Positions 17,365 to 25,833 of a DNA stretch of 64,000 nt are shown here, in pieces. The first letter of the stretch is position 1, and each line of letters starts with the position of its first letter. The notes below the pieces were generated by a model that was not told the origin of the DNA, did no database searches, and worked only from the letters and a program-made list of their open reading frames with translations. Position numbers and translations under genes: made by a program. Source of the DNA: Burkholderiales bacterium (lineage in GTDB: Bacteria > Pseudomonadota > Gammaproteobacteria > Burkholderiales > SG8-41). The DNA lies in assembly GCA_019744975.1 (NCBI GenBank), contig JAIETP010000004.1, positions 124,001 through 188,000 of the forward strand, in the 5' to 3' direction.

Positions 17365-17780
17365 TGCACCGGGCCATCGTCGATACGGGTCCGCTGGTCG
17401 CGCTGCTGAGTGCGCGTGACACGCATCATCAATGGGCCCGGTCCAGTTTTGCCACCATTGCCCCGCCCGGCATCACCTGCGAAGCCGTGCTGGCGGAAGC
17501 CTGGCACCTGCTGCGCGGCACCGCGCGCGGGCAATCCGCGCTGCTGGAGCTGCTGGCCGGTGGGACATTGACCATCGAGTTCGGACTGATGGCTGAACTG
17601 GCCGCCGTCAGGCGGCTGGTCTCCCGCTATAAAGATCAACCCATGTCGCTGGCTGATGCCTGCATGGTGCGGCTTGCGGAGATTTATGACGAGGCCTCGG
17701 TGATTACGCTTGACCGTGATTTTGCGGTGTACCGCAAGAACGGCCGGCAGGTGATTCCGCTGATTTCGCCTTTTGCGTAG
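17364..17780 (+). CDS. VapC-like PIN-domain ribonuclease toxin
   Basis: A 138-residue PIN-domain protein with acidic residues in the VapC order: Asp7 (VDTGPL), Glu40, Asp98 (LADAC) and Asp117/Asp119 (TLDRDF). VapC toxins are Mg-dependent RNases that cleave tRNA or rRNA. All key residues are present, so it should be active. It is coupled to the antitoxin by an ATGA overlap. Beside a type I system it may stabilise the island or act in defence. Confidence 0.88.
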   Translation: MHRAIVDTGPLVALLSARDTHHQWARSSFATIAPPGITCEAVLAEAWHLLRGTARGQSALLELLAGGTLTIEFGLMAELAAVRRLVSRYKDQPMSLADACMVRLAEIYDEASVITLDRDFAVYRKNGRQVIPLISPFA

Positions 17781-17873
17781 CGGCGGCACCTTGCGAGCTG
17801 TTCAATTCTTTGCGCGATAGTCGGCACTTTCCCGAATTCCGTCCGGACTACAAAAGCAGCCCCCCCCCGATCC

Positions 17874-17958
17874 CGTCATGCCGGCGCACGCCGGCATCCA
17901 GAAAGGTGTAATGGGTTGCGAAATGTTTTTCTGGACCCCGGCTTTCGCCGGGGTGACG
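17874..17958. repeat. Palindromic repeat, CGTCATTCCGGC family (copy 3, diverged)
   Basis: An 85-bp element with arms CGTCATGCCGGCG... and ...CGCCGGGGTGACG, between vapC and the flavoprotein gene. Internal stems are conserved although bases differ from the other copies, so the paired structure appears maintained. Confidence 0.8.
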
Positions 17959-17988
17959 ACACTAAATATATGACACTCGTGGACACCA

Positions 17989-18022
17989 GGCAAAAAGCCG
18001 GAATTCATCCCGGCTTTTTGCC
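17989..18022 (-). terminator. Rho-independent-type terminator after the flavoprotein gene
   Basis: A perfect 13-bp stem GGCAAAAAGCCGG / CCGGCTTTTTGCC with an 8-base loop, 20 bp beyond the stop of the leftward flavoprotein gene. The T-run is inside the descending arm. Confidence 0.7.
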
Positions 18023-18041
18023 TGCATTGCCATAACGATGC

Positions 18042-19607
18042 TTACTTCTTCTTCACCGGCTTGGCCGCTTTCTTCTTCGGCGCTTTTTTAACCGCCGCCT
18101 TCTTCAGAGCTTTACCTTTGGCCTTGCCGCCCACCGCTTCCTTCGCCGCACTCCGCCCCGCAATGCGCCCGAACACCGCCCCCGACATCAGCCCCGTGCC
18201 CAGCGCATAGTTGTAATGGAACAGTCCGCCGACCATCTCGCCGCAGGTGTAGAGACCGGGGATGGGTTTCCAGCCGGTGGAGATAACGCGCGCGTCCTTG
18301 TCGATTTTCAAACCGCCGAAGGTGAAGGTGATGCCGCCGGTGACCGGCCAGGACACATAAGGCGGCGTGTCGAGTTTCTGCGCCCAGTTGGTTTTCGGCG
18401 GCTCGATGCCCTCGGTATGCAGGCCGTCGAGCACCGCGGCGTTGAACGGGCCGCCGTGGCCGCAGGCGGCGTTGTATTCCTTCAGCGTCTGCATCGCCTG
18501 CACTTGATCGACCTTCAACTGCTTGACCAGGCCTTCCAGCGTGTCGGAGCTGAACGGTTCGCTGCTTGAATAACGCGGCTCCAGCAGGTGCATCGTCTTG
18601 GCGTCGAAGATCTGGTAGACCATGCCCTTCGGCTGTTTCAGGATCAGTCCGCCGTATTTGGCGTAGGTGAAAGCCTGGAAATCGACGGCTTCGTCGATCC
18701 AGCGTTTGCCTTCGACGTTGATCATCACGCCGTAGGGGTAGGACAGGCGATTGGTTTTGTCGGTAAGGTCACGCCGGCCATAATCGGGTGCGTCGGTAAC
18801 AATCGGCGTGGCATGGCAACCGCCCCAGTGGCCCCAGGGCATGGCACCCGCCTCGATCGCCATGCGCAGGCCGTCGCCGTAGTTGAAATTGGAGCCGCGC
18901 ACCTTGGCGTGGCCCCACTCCTGACCAAGGAAGTGTGTGCGCCAGGCGGGATTGGTTTCGAAACCGCCGCTGCCGAGAATGACGGCGCGGGCCTTGAGCG
19001 TCTGCAGGCCTTTTTCGCCGCGCACCTTGACGCCGCGCACTGCGCCCTGCCCGTCCATGGCGAGATCAAGCACATGCGCTTCGTAACGGATTTCGATGCC
19101 CATGTCTTCGCAGGTCTTGAACCATTGTTTGGACAACCCGACACCTTCATGCACGGTGCGAATGATCGCGCCACGCGGCCACTTGATCTTGTCACCGACC
19201 TTGATGCCCATCACCGACTTGGCCAGTTCGAAATGATGTTTGCCCACGTCCTGCAGCCAGCAGGTGGTGTCGTACGATTCGTCGATCATCAGCTTCGACA
19301 ACTCGGGATCGGACTTGCCTTCGGTGACGCGCATCAGGTCTTCGGTGAAGGCTGCGTGCGGATAAACCGGCACGCCGCTGCGGAATCCGGGGTATTCGTC
19401 TTCAGCATTAGGCACGAAGCGGTCGAGTTCATCGACATGGTTGAACACGAAACGGAAAATCGCGCCGCTGAAATGAGTGTTGCCGCCGCGTTGTGCCTTG
19501 GGCGCTTTTTCCAGCAACAGTACTTTTTTTGCGCCGTTTTCGCGTGCCGATACGGCTGCTGCGCAGGCTGCGTTGCCGCCGCCGACGACAATGACGTCAT
19601 AATCCAT
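18042..19607 (-). CDS. FAD-dependent dehydrogenase (tricarballylate dehydrogenase TcuA-like) with Lys/Ala-rich tail
   Basis: A 521-residue flavoprotein of the fumarate reductase/TcuA group. The N-terminal dinucleotide site is VIVVGGGNAACAAAVSA followed by LLLEKAP; the GGNTHFSGA and C-terminal GLYTCGEMVGGLFHYNYALGTGL segments complete the FAD domain. TcuA oxidises tricarballylate to cis-aconitate. The last about 29 residues are almost only Lys, Ala, Gly and Pro, like bacterial histone-H1-like tails and not part of the enzyme fold. The start has AGGAG seven bases upstream. A MmgE/PrpD gene lies on the opposite strand beyond it, consistent with tricarboxylate metabolism. The exact substrate is open. 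Confidence 0.85.
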   Translation of the reverse strand: MDYDVIVVGGGNAACAAAVSARENGAKKVLLLEKAPKAQRGGNTHFSGAIFRFVFNHVDELDRFVPNAEDEYPGFRSGVPVYPHAAFTEDLMRVTEGKSDPELSKLMIDESYDTTCWLQDVGKHHFELAKSVMGIKVGDKIKWPRGAIIRTVHEGVGLSKQWFKTCEDMGIEIRYEAHVLDLAMDGQGAVRGVKVRGEKGLQTLKARAVILGSGGFETNPAWRTHFLGQEWGHAKVRGSNFNYGDGLRMAIEAGAMPWGHWGGCHATPIVTDAPDYGRRDLTDKTNRLSYPYGVMINVEGKRWIDEAVDFQAFTYAKYGGLILKQPKGMVYQIFDAKTMHLLEPRYSSSEPFSSDTLEGLVKQLKVDQVQAMQTLKEYNAACGHGGPFNAAVLDGLHTEGIEPPKTNWAQKLDTPPYVSWPVTGGITFTFGGLKIDKDARVISTGWKPIPGLYTCGEMVGGLFHYNYALGTGLMSGAVFGRIAGRSAAKEAVGGKAKGKALKKAAVKKAPKKKAAKPVKKK

Positions 19608-19859
19608 TTATTGGACTCCTGATGGGTGTTTCCGGATATAAAGCGCAGCAAAGTAGCGGACACCTGATGTGTTTTCCACATCACCTCCTCCGGCACTTCA
19701 CCAGCAATTCCAGTATGCGGCGACCGCAGAAATGGTGTCAAGAAAGTCTCCGCGCTTTTTCGTTTGATATGTGGACTAAAAGCGGGACTAAACAAAGCAC
19801 AGCTGCATTGCATCGCGCCTTGCTGGGGTAAACTGCGCGCAGCACACGGAGGAAATCCC

Positions 19860-21251
19860 ATGAATGACGATCGGCGCGCCACGGTTGAGCGCACTGCCGC
19901 TCCCACGCTGGAACTCGCGGCCTGGATCAGCGGATTGAAGTACGAAGACATTCCCGCACGCACGCGAGAAGTCGTGCGCATCGCCATTCTCGATACTCTG
20001 GGTTGCGGCATTTACGGATTCGGCACGCCGTGGGCCGGCATGATGCTGAAATGGGCGCGCGCCGGCAGCAGCGGCAAAGGGGAGGCTACGGTATGGGGTG
20101 AAAAATCTCCGAGCCTTCGGGTTGCCGATGCGGCGATGGTCAACGGATCCGCCGCACACGCCTTCGAACTCGATGATTATCACAATGCCAAGCTGCACGC
20201 CGGTGCGATTGCCGTTCCGGCGGCACTGGCCATGGGTGAAAAACTCGGATCAGATGGCAAGGCGATCATCACTGCCATCGCCGCCGGTTACGAAACCATG
20301 ATCCGCTCCAGCCTCGCCTCGAATCCATCGGCAACACGGCTGCGCGGCTGGCACATCACCGGAATCTACGGCCCCTTCGCCGCCGCCGCGGCCTGCGCGT
20401 CATTGATGAAACTCAATCCCGAACAGACCGCATGGGCGCTGGGCCTCGCCGGCACCCAGGGCGCCGGCACCTGGGCCTTTAATGCCGACGGCACCATGAG
20501 CAAACGCCTGCACGCCGGCAAGGCCGCGCATTCCGGTGTGCTTGCCGCGGAACTCGCCGCGATGGGTTATACCGGACCGACGCAGATTTATGAATTCGCA
20601 GACGGCGGTGTGCTGAAGGCGCATTCCGACAACAGCGACGTATCCTTGCTCACCCGCGACCTTGGGCGCGTCTGGCACACCGACAAGAATTCGATCAAAC
20701 CCTACGCCTGCTGCGCCAGCGCACACGCCTATATCGATGCAGCACTCGCGGTGCGCAAAAAAATCGGCGCGCCGTGGAACACAAAACAGCGCGTCAAGGT
20801 AGGACTGTCGAACGTGGTCGACGTGCAGTGCGGCTTCGACTATGCGCCGGGCAGCGCGCTGAACGCGCAGATGAGCGTGCGTTACGTGATCGCCGCGGCA
20901 CTCGCCGACGGCCAGGTGCTGCCGCCGCAGTTCACCGCCGAACGCATGGCTGATCCGGCGCTGGTCAAACTCGCCGCGCAGCTCGAATGCGAACACGATC
21001 CGAAACTCGATGCGTTGTATCCGGCGCATTTCGCCGGCTGGGTCGCCGTCGAGAAGGACGGCCAGTGGCTGCGCGAAGACATCCTCAATCCCACCGGCTC
21101 GATCGACAACCCGGTCGATGCGCAAGGGGTCACCGAAAAAATCCGCGGCATTCTGCCCGATGCGCCGGTGGATGCCATGGCCAGGGTTGCGCTGAATATC
21201 GAGAATCATTCCGTGCGCGAGTTGCTGGCGCTGGCGGCGCTGCGAGCTTGA
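19860..21251 (+). CDS. MmgE/PrpD family dehydratase/decarboxylase
   Basis: A 463-residue protein of the family containing 2-methylcitrate dehydratase PrpD and cis-aconitate decarboxylase. Family segments visible: ARTREVVRIAILDTLGCGIYG near the start, NGSAAHAFELDDYH (catalytic His/Asp region), GTQGAGTWAFNADGTMSKRLHAGKAA and KPYACCASAHAYIDAA. The ATG at 19860 follows GGAGG at good spacing; the frame is open further upstream without similarity. It faces away from the TcuA-like gene and precedes a ketopantoate-reductase-like gene. No prpB/prpC genes are adjacent, so a methylcitrate cycle role is not supported. Confidence 0.88.
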   Translation: MNDDRRATVERTAAPTLELAAWISGLKYEDIPARTREVVRIAILDTLGCGIYGFGTPWAGMMLKWARAGSSGKGEATVWGEKSPSLRVADAAMVNGSAAHAFELDDYHNAKLHAGAIAVPAALAMGEKLGSDGKAIITAIAAGYETMIRSSLASNPSATRLRGWHITGIYGPFAAAAACASLMKLNPEQTAWALGLAGTQGAGTWAFNADGTMSKRLHAGKAAHSGVLAAELAAMGYTGPTQIYEFADGGVLKAHSDNSDVSLLTRDLGRVWHTDKNSIKPYACCASAHAYIDAALAVRKKIGAPWNTKQRVKVGLSNVVDVQCGFDYAPGSALNAQMSVRYVIAAALADGQVLPPQFTAERMADPALVKLAAQLECEHDPKLDALYPAHFAGWVAVEKDGQWLREDILNPTGSIDNPVDAQGVTEKIRGILPDAPVDAMARVALNIENHSVRELLALAALRA

Positions 21252-21276
21252 TTCGATGCGCCCGCCCATCCTAGGC

Positions 21277-21390
21277 CGTCATTCCGGCGAAAGCCGGAAT
21301 CCAGCGTCCTTGTCTGGCTCACTTCCTGGTTTCCGGCTCGCCCCCCAAGGGGACTTCCTTCGGGGCGCGCTACGCGCGTCCGGAATGACG
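21277..21390. repeat. Palindromic repeat, CGTCATTCCGGC family (copy 4)
   Basis: A 114-bp element with perfect outer arms (CGTCATTCCGG / CCGGAATGACG). Its core 21341-21370 is identical over 30 bases to the core of the copy inside hsdR. It lies between the MmgE/PrpD gene and the reductase gene. Confidence 0.87.
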
Positions 21391-21427
21391 AATCACTAAG
21401 ATTAAATAAATTGAAAACTCTTTTACC

Positions 21428-22462
21428 ATGCCAAAAAAAATAGCCGTAATGGGCGTCGGCGCAATCGGCAGCAGCATCGGGGCCGACCTGACCCAGGCCG
21501 GTTTTGACGTGACGCTGATCGACCAGTGGCCGGCGCATGTCCGGGCCATGAAAACCAACGGTTTGCAGGTGCAGTTCAAGGATTCGCAGTTCCAGGTGCC
21601 GGTGAAGGCGCTGCAGCTTTGCCACATGGCCTCGGCCAGGCTGCAGTTCGACATCGTATTCCTCGCCTGCAAGTCCAACGACACGCGCTGGATGACCGAG
21701 TTCATCAAGCCGCACCTGAAAGCCGACGGCGTCATCGTCGGCACGCAGAACGGCATGAACGACGATGCCATCGCCTCCATCGTCGGCCGCGAACGCGTGA
21801 TAGGCTGCGTGGTCGAGCTGCAGGCGGAGCTGTTCACGCCGGGCCAGATCCAGCGCAACACCACGCGCAAGGGCACCTGGTTCAGCGTCGGTGAGCTCGA
21901 CGGCAGTTACACACCACGGGTCAAAGAGATTGCCGCGATCATGGGCAAGGTTGGCCGCTGCGACGTGACCAACAACATCTACGGCGCGAAGTGGACCAAA
22001 CTCATCGCCAACACCATGACCATGGGGCCGTTCAGCCTGCTCGGGCTGCGCAATTATGAAGCCTGCGCCCTGCCCGGCATGTTCGACATTTCGGTACAGC
22101 TCGGACGCGAAGCCATGGCTGTCGGTGCGGCAATGGGTTACCGCATGGAACCGTTGTTCGGCCTGCGTGCCGACGAGTTCGCGGGATCCAGTGATGAGAA
22201 CCTGATCACCACGATGAAAACCCTGATGTCGCATGTCGGCGGCGGCCGTACCGCGCCGATCCACGATCACCTGAAGGGCCGCAACAGCGAAATCGAATAC
22301 ATCAGCGGCCTGGTCGCGCGCAAGGGGCGGGAACTGGGCATCGCCGCGCCGGCCAACGCAGTGGTGACCGCCCTCGACGACCGAATCAATCGCGGTGAAA
22401 TCGCGATGGATGCCGCGAATTATTCATTGCTGCAAGCGGGAGTGGGCGCCGCTGCAGCGTAA
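21428..22462 (+). CDS. Ketopantoate reductase-like (ApbA/PanE family) oxidoreductase
   Basis: A 344-residue two-domain NAD(P)H oxidoreductase. The Rossmann motif is GVGAIG (9-14) and the family's WxKL signature is at 189-192 with catalytic-type Lys191 and Asn195. It is longer than E. coli PanE (303 residues), and the usual INPLTA segment is replaced by MTMGPFSLLGL. That divergence and the catabolic setting argue for reduction of another 2-oxo acid rather than pantothenate synthesis. Followed after 23 bp by a Bug receptor. Confidence 0.82.
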   Translation: MPKKIAVMGVGAIGSSIGADLTQAGFDVTLIDQWPAHVRAMKTNGLQVQFKDSQFQVPVKALQLCHMASARLQFDIVFLACKSNDTRWMTEFIKPHLKADGVIVGTQNGMNDDAIASIVGRERVIGCVVELQAELFTPGQIQRNTTRKGTWFSVGELDGSYTPRVKEIAAIMGKVGRCDVTNNIYGAKWTKLIANTMTMGPFSLLGLRNYEACALPGMFDISVQLGREAMAVGAAMGYRMEPLFGLRADEFAGSSDENLITTMKTLMSHVGGGRTAPIHDHLKGRNSEIEYISGLVARKGRELGIAAPANAVVTALDDRINRGEIAMDAANYSLLQAGVGAAAA

Positions 22463-22485
22463 GATGGTTTCCGGAGGAGAAAACC

Positions 22486-23553
22486 ATGAACAAAAAATTC
22501 ATAAACACCGTTCGGGCTGAGTCCTTCGACAGGCTCAGGACAGGCCTTGTCGAAGCCCTGCCCTTCGACAGGCTCAGGGCGAACGGTATGCGTTCGTTTA
22601 TAAAAAAATCAGTAATTGCCTTGGCTTGCCTGACCGCCTGCTCCGCCGGCGCCGCCACCTTCCCCGAGCGCCCGGTGCGCATGCTCGCGGCTTCCGCGGC
22701 GGGCGGTGGCACCGACATCATCGCCCGGCTGCTCGCCCAGCAGCTGACCACGGTCTGGGCGCAGCAGGTCATTGTCGACAACCGCCCCGGTGGTGGTGGC
22801 GTGATCGCCACCGACATCGCCGCCAAGGCCGTGCCCGACGGTTACACGCTGCTGCTGCAAAGCGTGGGCATTTCCTATGCGCCGGCACTGTACAAAAACC
22901 TGCCCTTCGACGTGAAGCGCGACATCATGGCGGTGACCATCGTCGGCAGCCAGCCCTTCGTGCTCGCCGTGCATCCTTCGGTACCGGCGAAATCCGTCGC
23001 CGAACTGGTGCAGCTCGCCAAAACCAAACCCGGTGAAATCCGTTTTGCATCGGGCGGCGTCAGCGGCGCCTCCCACCTCGGCTCGGAACTGTTCCGTGTT
23101 ACCGCCGGCGTGAACATGGTGCATGTGCCGTACAAGGGCACGGGCCCCGGCACCACCGCCCTGCTCACCGGCGAGGTGCACATGGTGATTGCCGGCGTCG
23201 GCACGATATTGCCGCATGCAAAAAGCGGCAAGGTGCGCGCGCTGGCGGTCACCGGCGCCAAACGCAGTCCGGCAGCACCGGAACTGCCGACGATCGCCGA
23301 AAACGGCCTGCCCGGTTATGCTTTCGATGTCTGGTACGGTGTGTTTGCGTCGGCGAAAACACCGCGCACGACGCTGAATAAAATCAGTACCGATGCCAAT
23401 ACAGTGCTGCGCGACGCGGAAACCATCAAACGTTTTGCCGGCGCCGGTGTCGATCTGATCGGCGGCAGCGTTGATGAATCCAATAAATACCTGCAGACGG
23501 AAATGACCAAGTGGGCCAAAGTCATCCGCGAAGCAGGCATCAAGGCGGACTGA
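22486..23553 (+). CDS. Bug/TctC-family receptor 3, leader interrupted by an in-frame repeat
   Basis: A 355-residue periplasmic receptor. The body from ATFPERPVRML onward is standard Bug. The start at 22486 has an excellent GGAGGAG site, but residues about 8-34 are encoded by a palindromic repeat (22508-22586). The hydrophobic signal segment follows only at residue 39 (KKSVIALACLTACSAGA). The repeat thus seems inserted into the signal-peptide codons while preserving frame. Export would need either tolerance of a long positively charged n-region or re-initiation at the ATG at 22588, which lacks a ribosome site of its own. Third of three genes after MmgE/PrpD. Confidence 0.85.
   Translation: MNKKFINTVRAESFDRLRTGLVEALPFDRLRANGMRSFIKKSVIALACLTACSAGAATFPERPVRMLAASAAGGGTDIIARLLAQQLTTVWAQQVIVDNRPGGGGVIATDIAAKAVPDGYTLLLQSVGISYAPALYKNLPFDVKRDIMAVTIVGSQPFVLAVHPSVPAKSVAELVQLAKTKPGEIRFASGGVSGASHLGSELFRVTAGVNMVHVPYKGTGPGTTALLTGEVHMVIAGVGTILPHAKSGKVRALAVTGAKRSPAAPELPTIAENGLPGYAFDVWYGVFASAKTPRTTLNKISTDANTVLRDAETIKRFAGAGVDLIGGSVDESNKYLQTEMTKWAKVIREAGIKAD
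22508..22586. repeat. Palindromic repeat inside a receptor leader, CCGTTCGCCCTGAGC family (copy 2)
   Basis: A 79-bp element beginning CCGTTCGGGCTGAG and ending CAGGGCGAACGG, containing three TTCGACAGG/TTGTCGAAG-type boxes. It lies in frame between the ribosome site/start codon and the signal-peptide core of a Bug receptor gene. Confidence 0.85.
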
Positions 23554-23605
23554 AGATCAGGATTGAGGATTGAGGGTTCTGGCACTACAACCGGAGGAGG
23601 CAACA

Positions 23606-24583
23606 ATGAACGGATTCAAACATCTGTCTGCCGTACTGGCCGCAACTGCGGTCTGCGCATTTCCCTTCACGGCCGCGGCTCAAGCCGACAAGTATCCGAA
23701 CAAATCCATACGCATGCTGGTGCCGTTTGCGCCCGGCGGCGGCACCGACATCACGGCGCGGCTGATCGCCCAGAACATGGCCGCCGTGTTCGGCCAGCAG
23801 GTCATCGTCGACAACCGCGCGGGCGGCGGCGGCACCATCGGCGCGGAAACCGCCGTGCGTGCGGCTCCTGACGGCTACACGGTGATCATGGTCTCCGGCA
23901 GTTACGGTACCAACGCGGCGCTCTACAAGCTGCCGTACGATCCGGTGAAAGACATCCAGCCGCTGGTGATGATCGGCGAAAGTGGTTTTGCACTGGCGCT
24001 GCATCCGTCGGTGGCTGCAAAAACGGTGCCGGAGCTGATTGCCTACGCCAAAGCCAATCCCGGCAAGCTCAATTACGCTTCGACCGGCACCGGCGGCATC
24101 ACCCACCTCGCCACTGAACTCTTCGACCTGATGGCCGGCACCAAGATGACCCATATCCCGTACAAGGGCACGGGCCCCGCGCTGAGCGACATCATCGGCG
24201 GCCAGGTGCAGGTGCTGTTCGGTTCGTTTCCAGCGACCGTCCCGCATGTGAAGAGCGGCAAGCTGCGCGCCGTCGGCGTCACAACGGCGAAACGCGCGCC
24301 GGTTTTGCCTGAGGTACCGGCGATCAGCGAAACGGTGAAGGATTACGAAGCCGTGCTGTGGTACGGGTTATGGGCGCCGAAGGGCCTGCCCAAAAACATC
24401 ATCACGCGCTGGAACAGCGAAGTGGCGCGCATCCTGCAAACACCGGAAATGCAAAAACGCCTGGCCGGTGATGGCGTCGAACCTGCCGGAGGCCCACCCG
24501 AGCAATTCCTGAAGGCCATCGCCCGCGACGTCGAGAAATGGAAAAAAGTGGTCAAGGCCGCGAATATCAAAGTCAGCAGCTGA
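23606..24583 (+). CDS. Bug/TctC-family receptor 4
   Basis: A 325-residue periplasmic receptor with a clear signal peptide (cleavage after FTAAAQ, about residue 26). The canonical PNKSIRMLVPFAPGGGTDITAR start of the mature protein follows. The ATG at 23606 follows GGAGGAGG. It is adjacent to and co-oriented with receptor 3; two neighbouring receptors may arise from duplication and recognise related ligands. Confidence 0.92.
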   Translation: MNGFKHLSAVLAATAVCAFPFTAAAQADKYPNKSIRMLVPFAPGGGTDITARLIAQNMAAVFGQQVIVDNRAGGGGTIGAETAVRAAPDGYTVIMVSGSYGTNAALYKLPYDPVKDIQPLVMIGESGFALALHPSVAAKTVPELIAYAKANPGKLNYASTGTGGITHLATELFDLMAGTKMTHIPYKGTGPALSDIIGGQVQVLFGSFPATVPHVKSGKLRAVGVTTAKRAPVLPEVPAISETVKDYEAVLWYGLWAPKGLPKNIITRWNSEVARILQTPEMQKRLAGDGVEPAGGPPEQFLKAIARDVEKWKKVVKAANIKVSS

Positions 24584-24635
24584 TGTGGTAAAAACTGCGG
24601 TGCAGACCATACTTTGTTCGCAAGCCGCTGTTTTT

Positions 24636-24662
24636 AAAAATATTAACAAAAACAATGGTTTA
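24636..24662 (-). repeat. Dispersed AT-rich motif (copy 4, diverged)
   Basis: Its minus strand reads AAACCATTGTTTTTGTTAATA, similar to the GTATTTGTTTTTATTGATA core. It lies about 50 bp after the stop of Bug receptor 4. Confidence 0.5.
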
Positions 24663-24765
24663 CGTAAAAACAGCTGACATGACCGACATAACCTTTTACT
24701 GGCGCGATTGCGCCGGCGCTTTTTAACCTGGCCGCAGAGCCGCATCACTGGAGACCGCAGCAATC

Positions 24766-25215
24766 ATGAAATTCCGCAGAGTCGTCACCGATACCAACAA
24801 GGAAGGCAAGGCTTACATCAAATTCGACAGCGTCATCGATCCGATCCCGATGCGCCCGGGTTTTCACAACATTCCGATGTGGGCCACCAAAAAACTGCCG
24901 GCGGAAATGACCCAGGAAGATCCCAATACCTGGGAACTGGGCACCAGCCTTGCCGGCGGCAGCGTGTTCCGCCTCGCCAAATATGATCCGGGCGTGGCCA
25001 AACGCTGGCACGTCACCGATTCGGTCGACTATGCGATCTGCCTCGCCGGCGAACTGTGGATGCAACTCGACGGCGGCGAAGAAGTACACCTGACGCCGGG
25101 CACCGTGATCATCCAGCGCGCGACCAACCACAACTGGGAAAACCGCGGCAAGGAACCCTGCATCATGGCCTACGTGCTGCTTGCCACCGAGGGTGCGAAA
25201 ACGACGGGCTGGTAA
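24766..25215 (+). CDS. Cupin-domain protein
   Basis: A 149-residue single-domain cupin. The strand pattern GSVFRLAKYDPG, WHVTDSVDYAICLAGELWMQLDGGEEVHLTPGTVIIQR and NHNWEN fits the fold. Only one His of the usual G-x5-H-x-H metal motif is visible (WHVTD), with a second candidate His in NHNW, so metal use is uncertain. It may be an isomerase or sensor for a small acid. It follows Bug receptor 4 after about 180 bp; the function is unassigned. Confidence 0.75.
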   Translation: MKFRRVVTDTNKEGKAYIKFDSVIDPIPMRPGFHNIPMWATKKLPAEMTQEDPNTWELGTSLAGGSVFRLAKYDPGVAKRWHVTDSVDYAICLAGELWMQLDGGEEVHLTPGTVIIQRATNHNWENRGKEPCIMAYVLLATEGAKTTGW

Positions 25216-25223
25216 AACCGTGC

Positions 25224-25267
25224 GGCCGCTCCCGCCTTCAGCACAGACATTGAAGGCAGGAGCGGCC
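25224..25267. terminator. Hairpin after the cupin gene
   Basis: A 17-bp stem with one mismatch (GGCCGCTCC... / ...GGAGCGGCC) and a 10-base loop, 9 bp after the cupin stop. No T-run follows, so a strong 3'-end hairpin is safer than a classical terminator. Confidence 0.5.
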
Positions 25268-25310
25268 CTCCCCGGTAAACTGCACGACACAGACTTACCC
25301 AGGAAAAACC

Positions 25311-25706
25311 ATGTCGTATATCGATGAATCCCTCTCCACCGGCGAAGAAGTTTCCGCCCGATTCAAGCTGCACTGGGTAACGCATATCCCGATGGTGCTG
25401 TGGCTACTCCTCGTCATCACCTTTCCGTTCGCGATTTATGAATACCTGCGCCTGCGCTACACCGAACAGGGTGTCACCAACAAACGCGTGATCTTCAAGA
25501 CCGGCATCATCAGCCGCAAATCCGAGGAAATGAAACTGACGTCGATCGAGACCGTCGAAATCGATCAGGGCGTCTTCGGCCGCATTTTCGGTTTCGGCAA
25601 CGTCAAGGTCTCGGGACGCGGCACCAGCGACGTGTTGCTCCGCACCGTCGCCGATCCGATGGCCGTCAAACGCGCCATTGAAAGCATCAGCCATCCTGTT
25701 GCTTAA
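25311..25706 (+). CDS. Bacterial PH-domain (YdbS/bPH2-like) membrane protein
   Basis: A 131-residue protein with one hydrophobic hairpin/helix (about 27-47, HIPMVLWLLLVITFPFAIYEY). A bPH2 domain follows: YTEQGVTNKRVIFKTGIISRKSEEMKLTSI, then VEIDQGVFGRIFGFGNVKVSG, the typical signature. Such proteins are membrane-attached and of largely unknown function. It is monocistronic, with hairpins on both sides. Confidence 0.82.
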   Translation: MSYIDESLSTGEEVSARFKLHWVTHIPMVLWLLLVITFPFAIYEYLRLRYTEQGVTNKRVIFKTGIISRKSEEMKLTSIETVEIDQGVFGRIFGFGNVKVSGRGTSDVLLRTVADPMAVKRAIESISHPVA

Positions 25707-25724
25707 CGTAGAGAAAATTTAATT

Positions 25725-25790
25725 CCGTTCGCCCTGAGCTTGTCGAAGGGCGCCATTACAAGCGGGCTTCGACAAGCTCAGCCCGAACGG
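25725..25790. repeat. Palindromic repeat, CCGTTCGCCCTGAGC family (copy 3)
   Basis: A 66-bp near-perfect inverted repeat: CCGTTCGCCCTGAGCTTGTC... at the left and ...GACAAGCTCAGCCCGAACGG at the right. It lies between the PH-domain and DoxX genes. Confidence 0.87.
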
Positions 25791-25833
25791 TTTGTAGTTT
25801 AAGAGTTAATAACCATCCACAAGGAGAACCGCC

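Noticed and set aside
19860-21251. Methylcitrate cycle locus (prpBCD) from the PrpD-like and lyase-like genes
   Set aside because: The lyase-like protein lacks the catalytic Cys, is 12 kb away, and no prpC or acnD is present.
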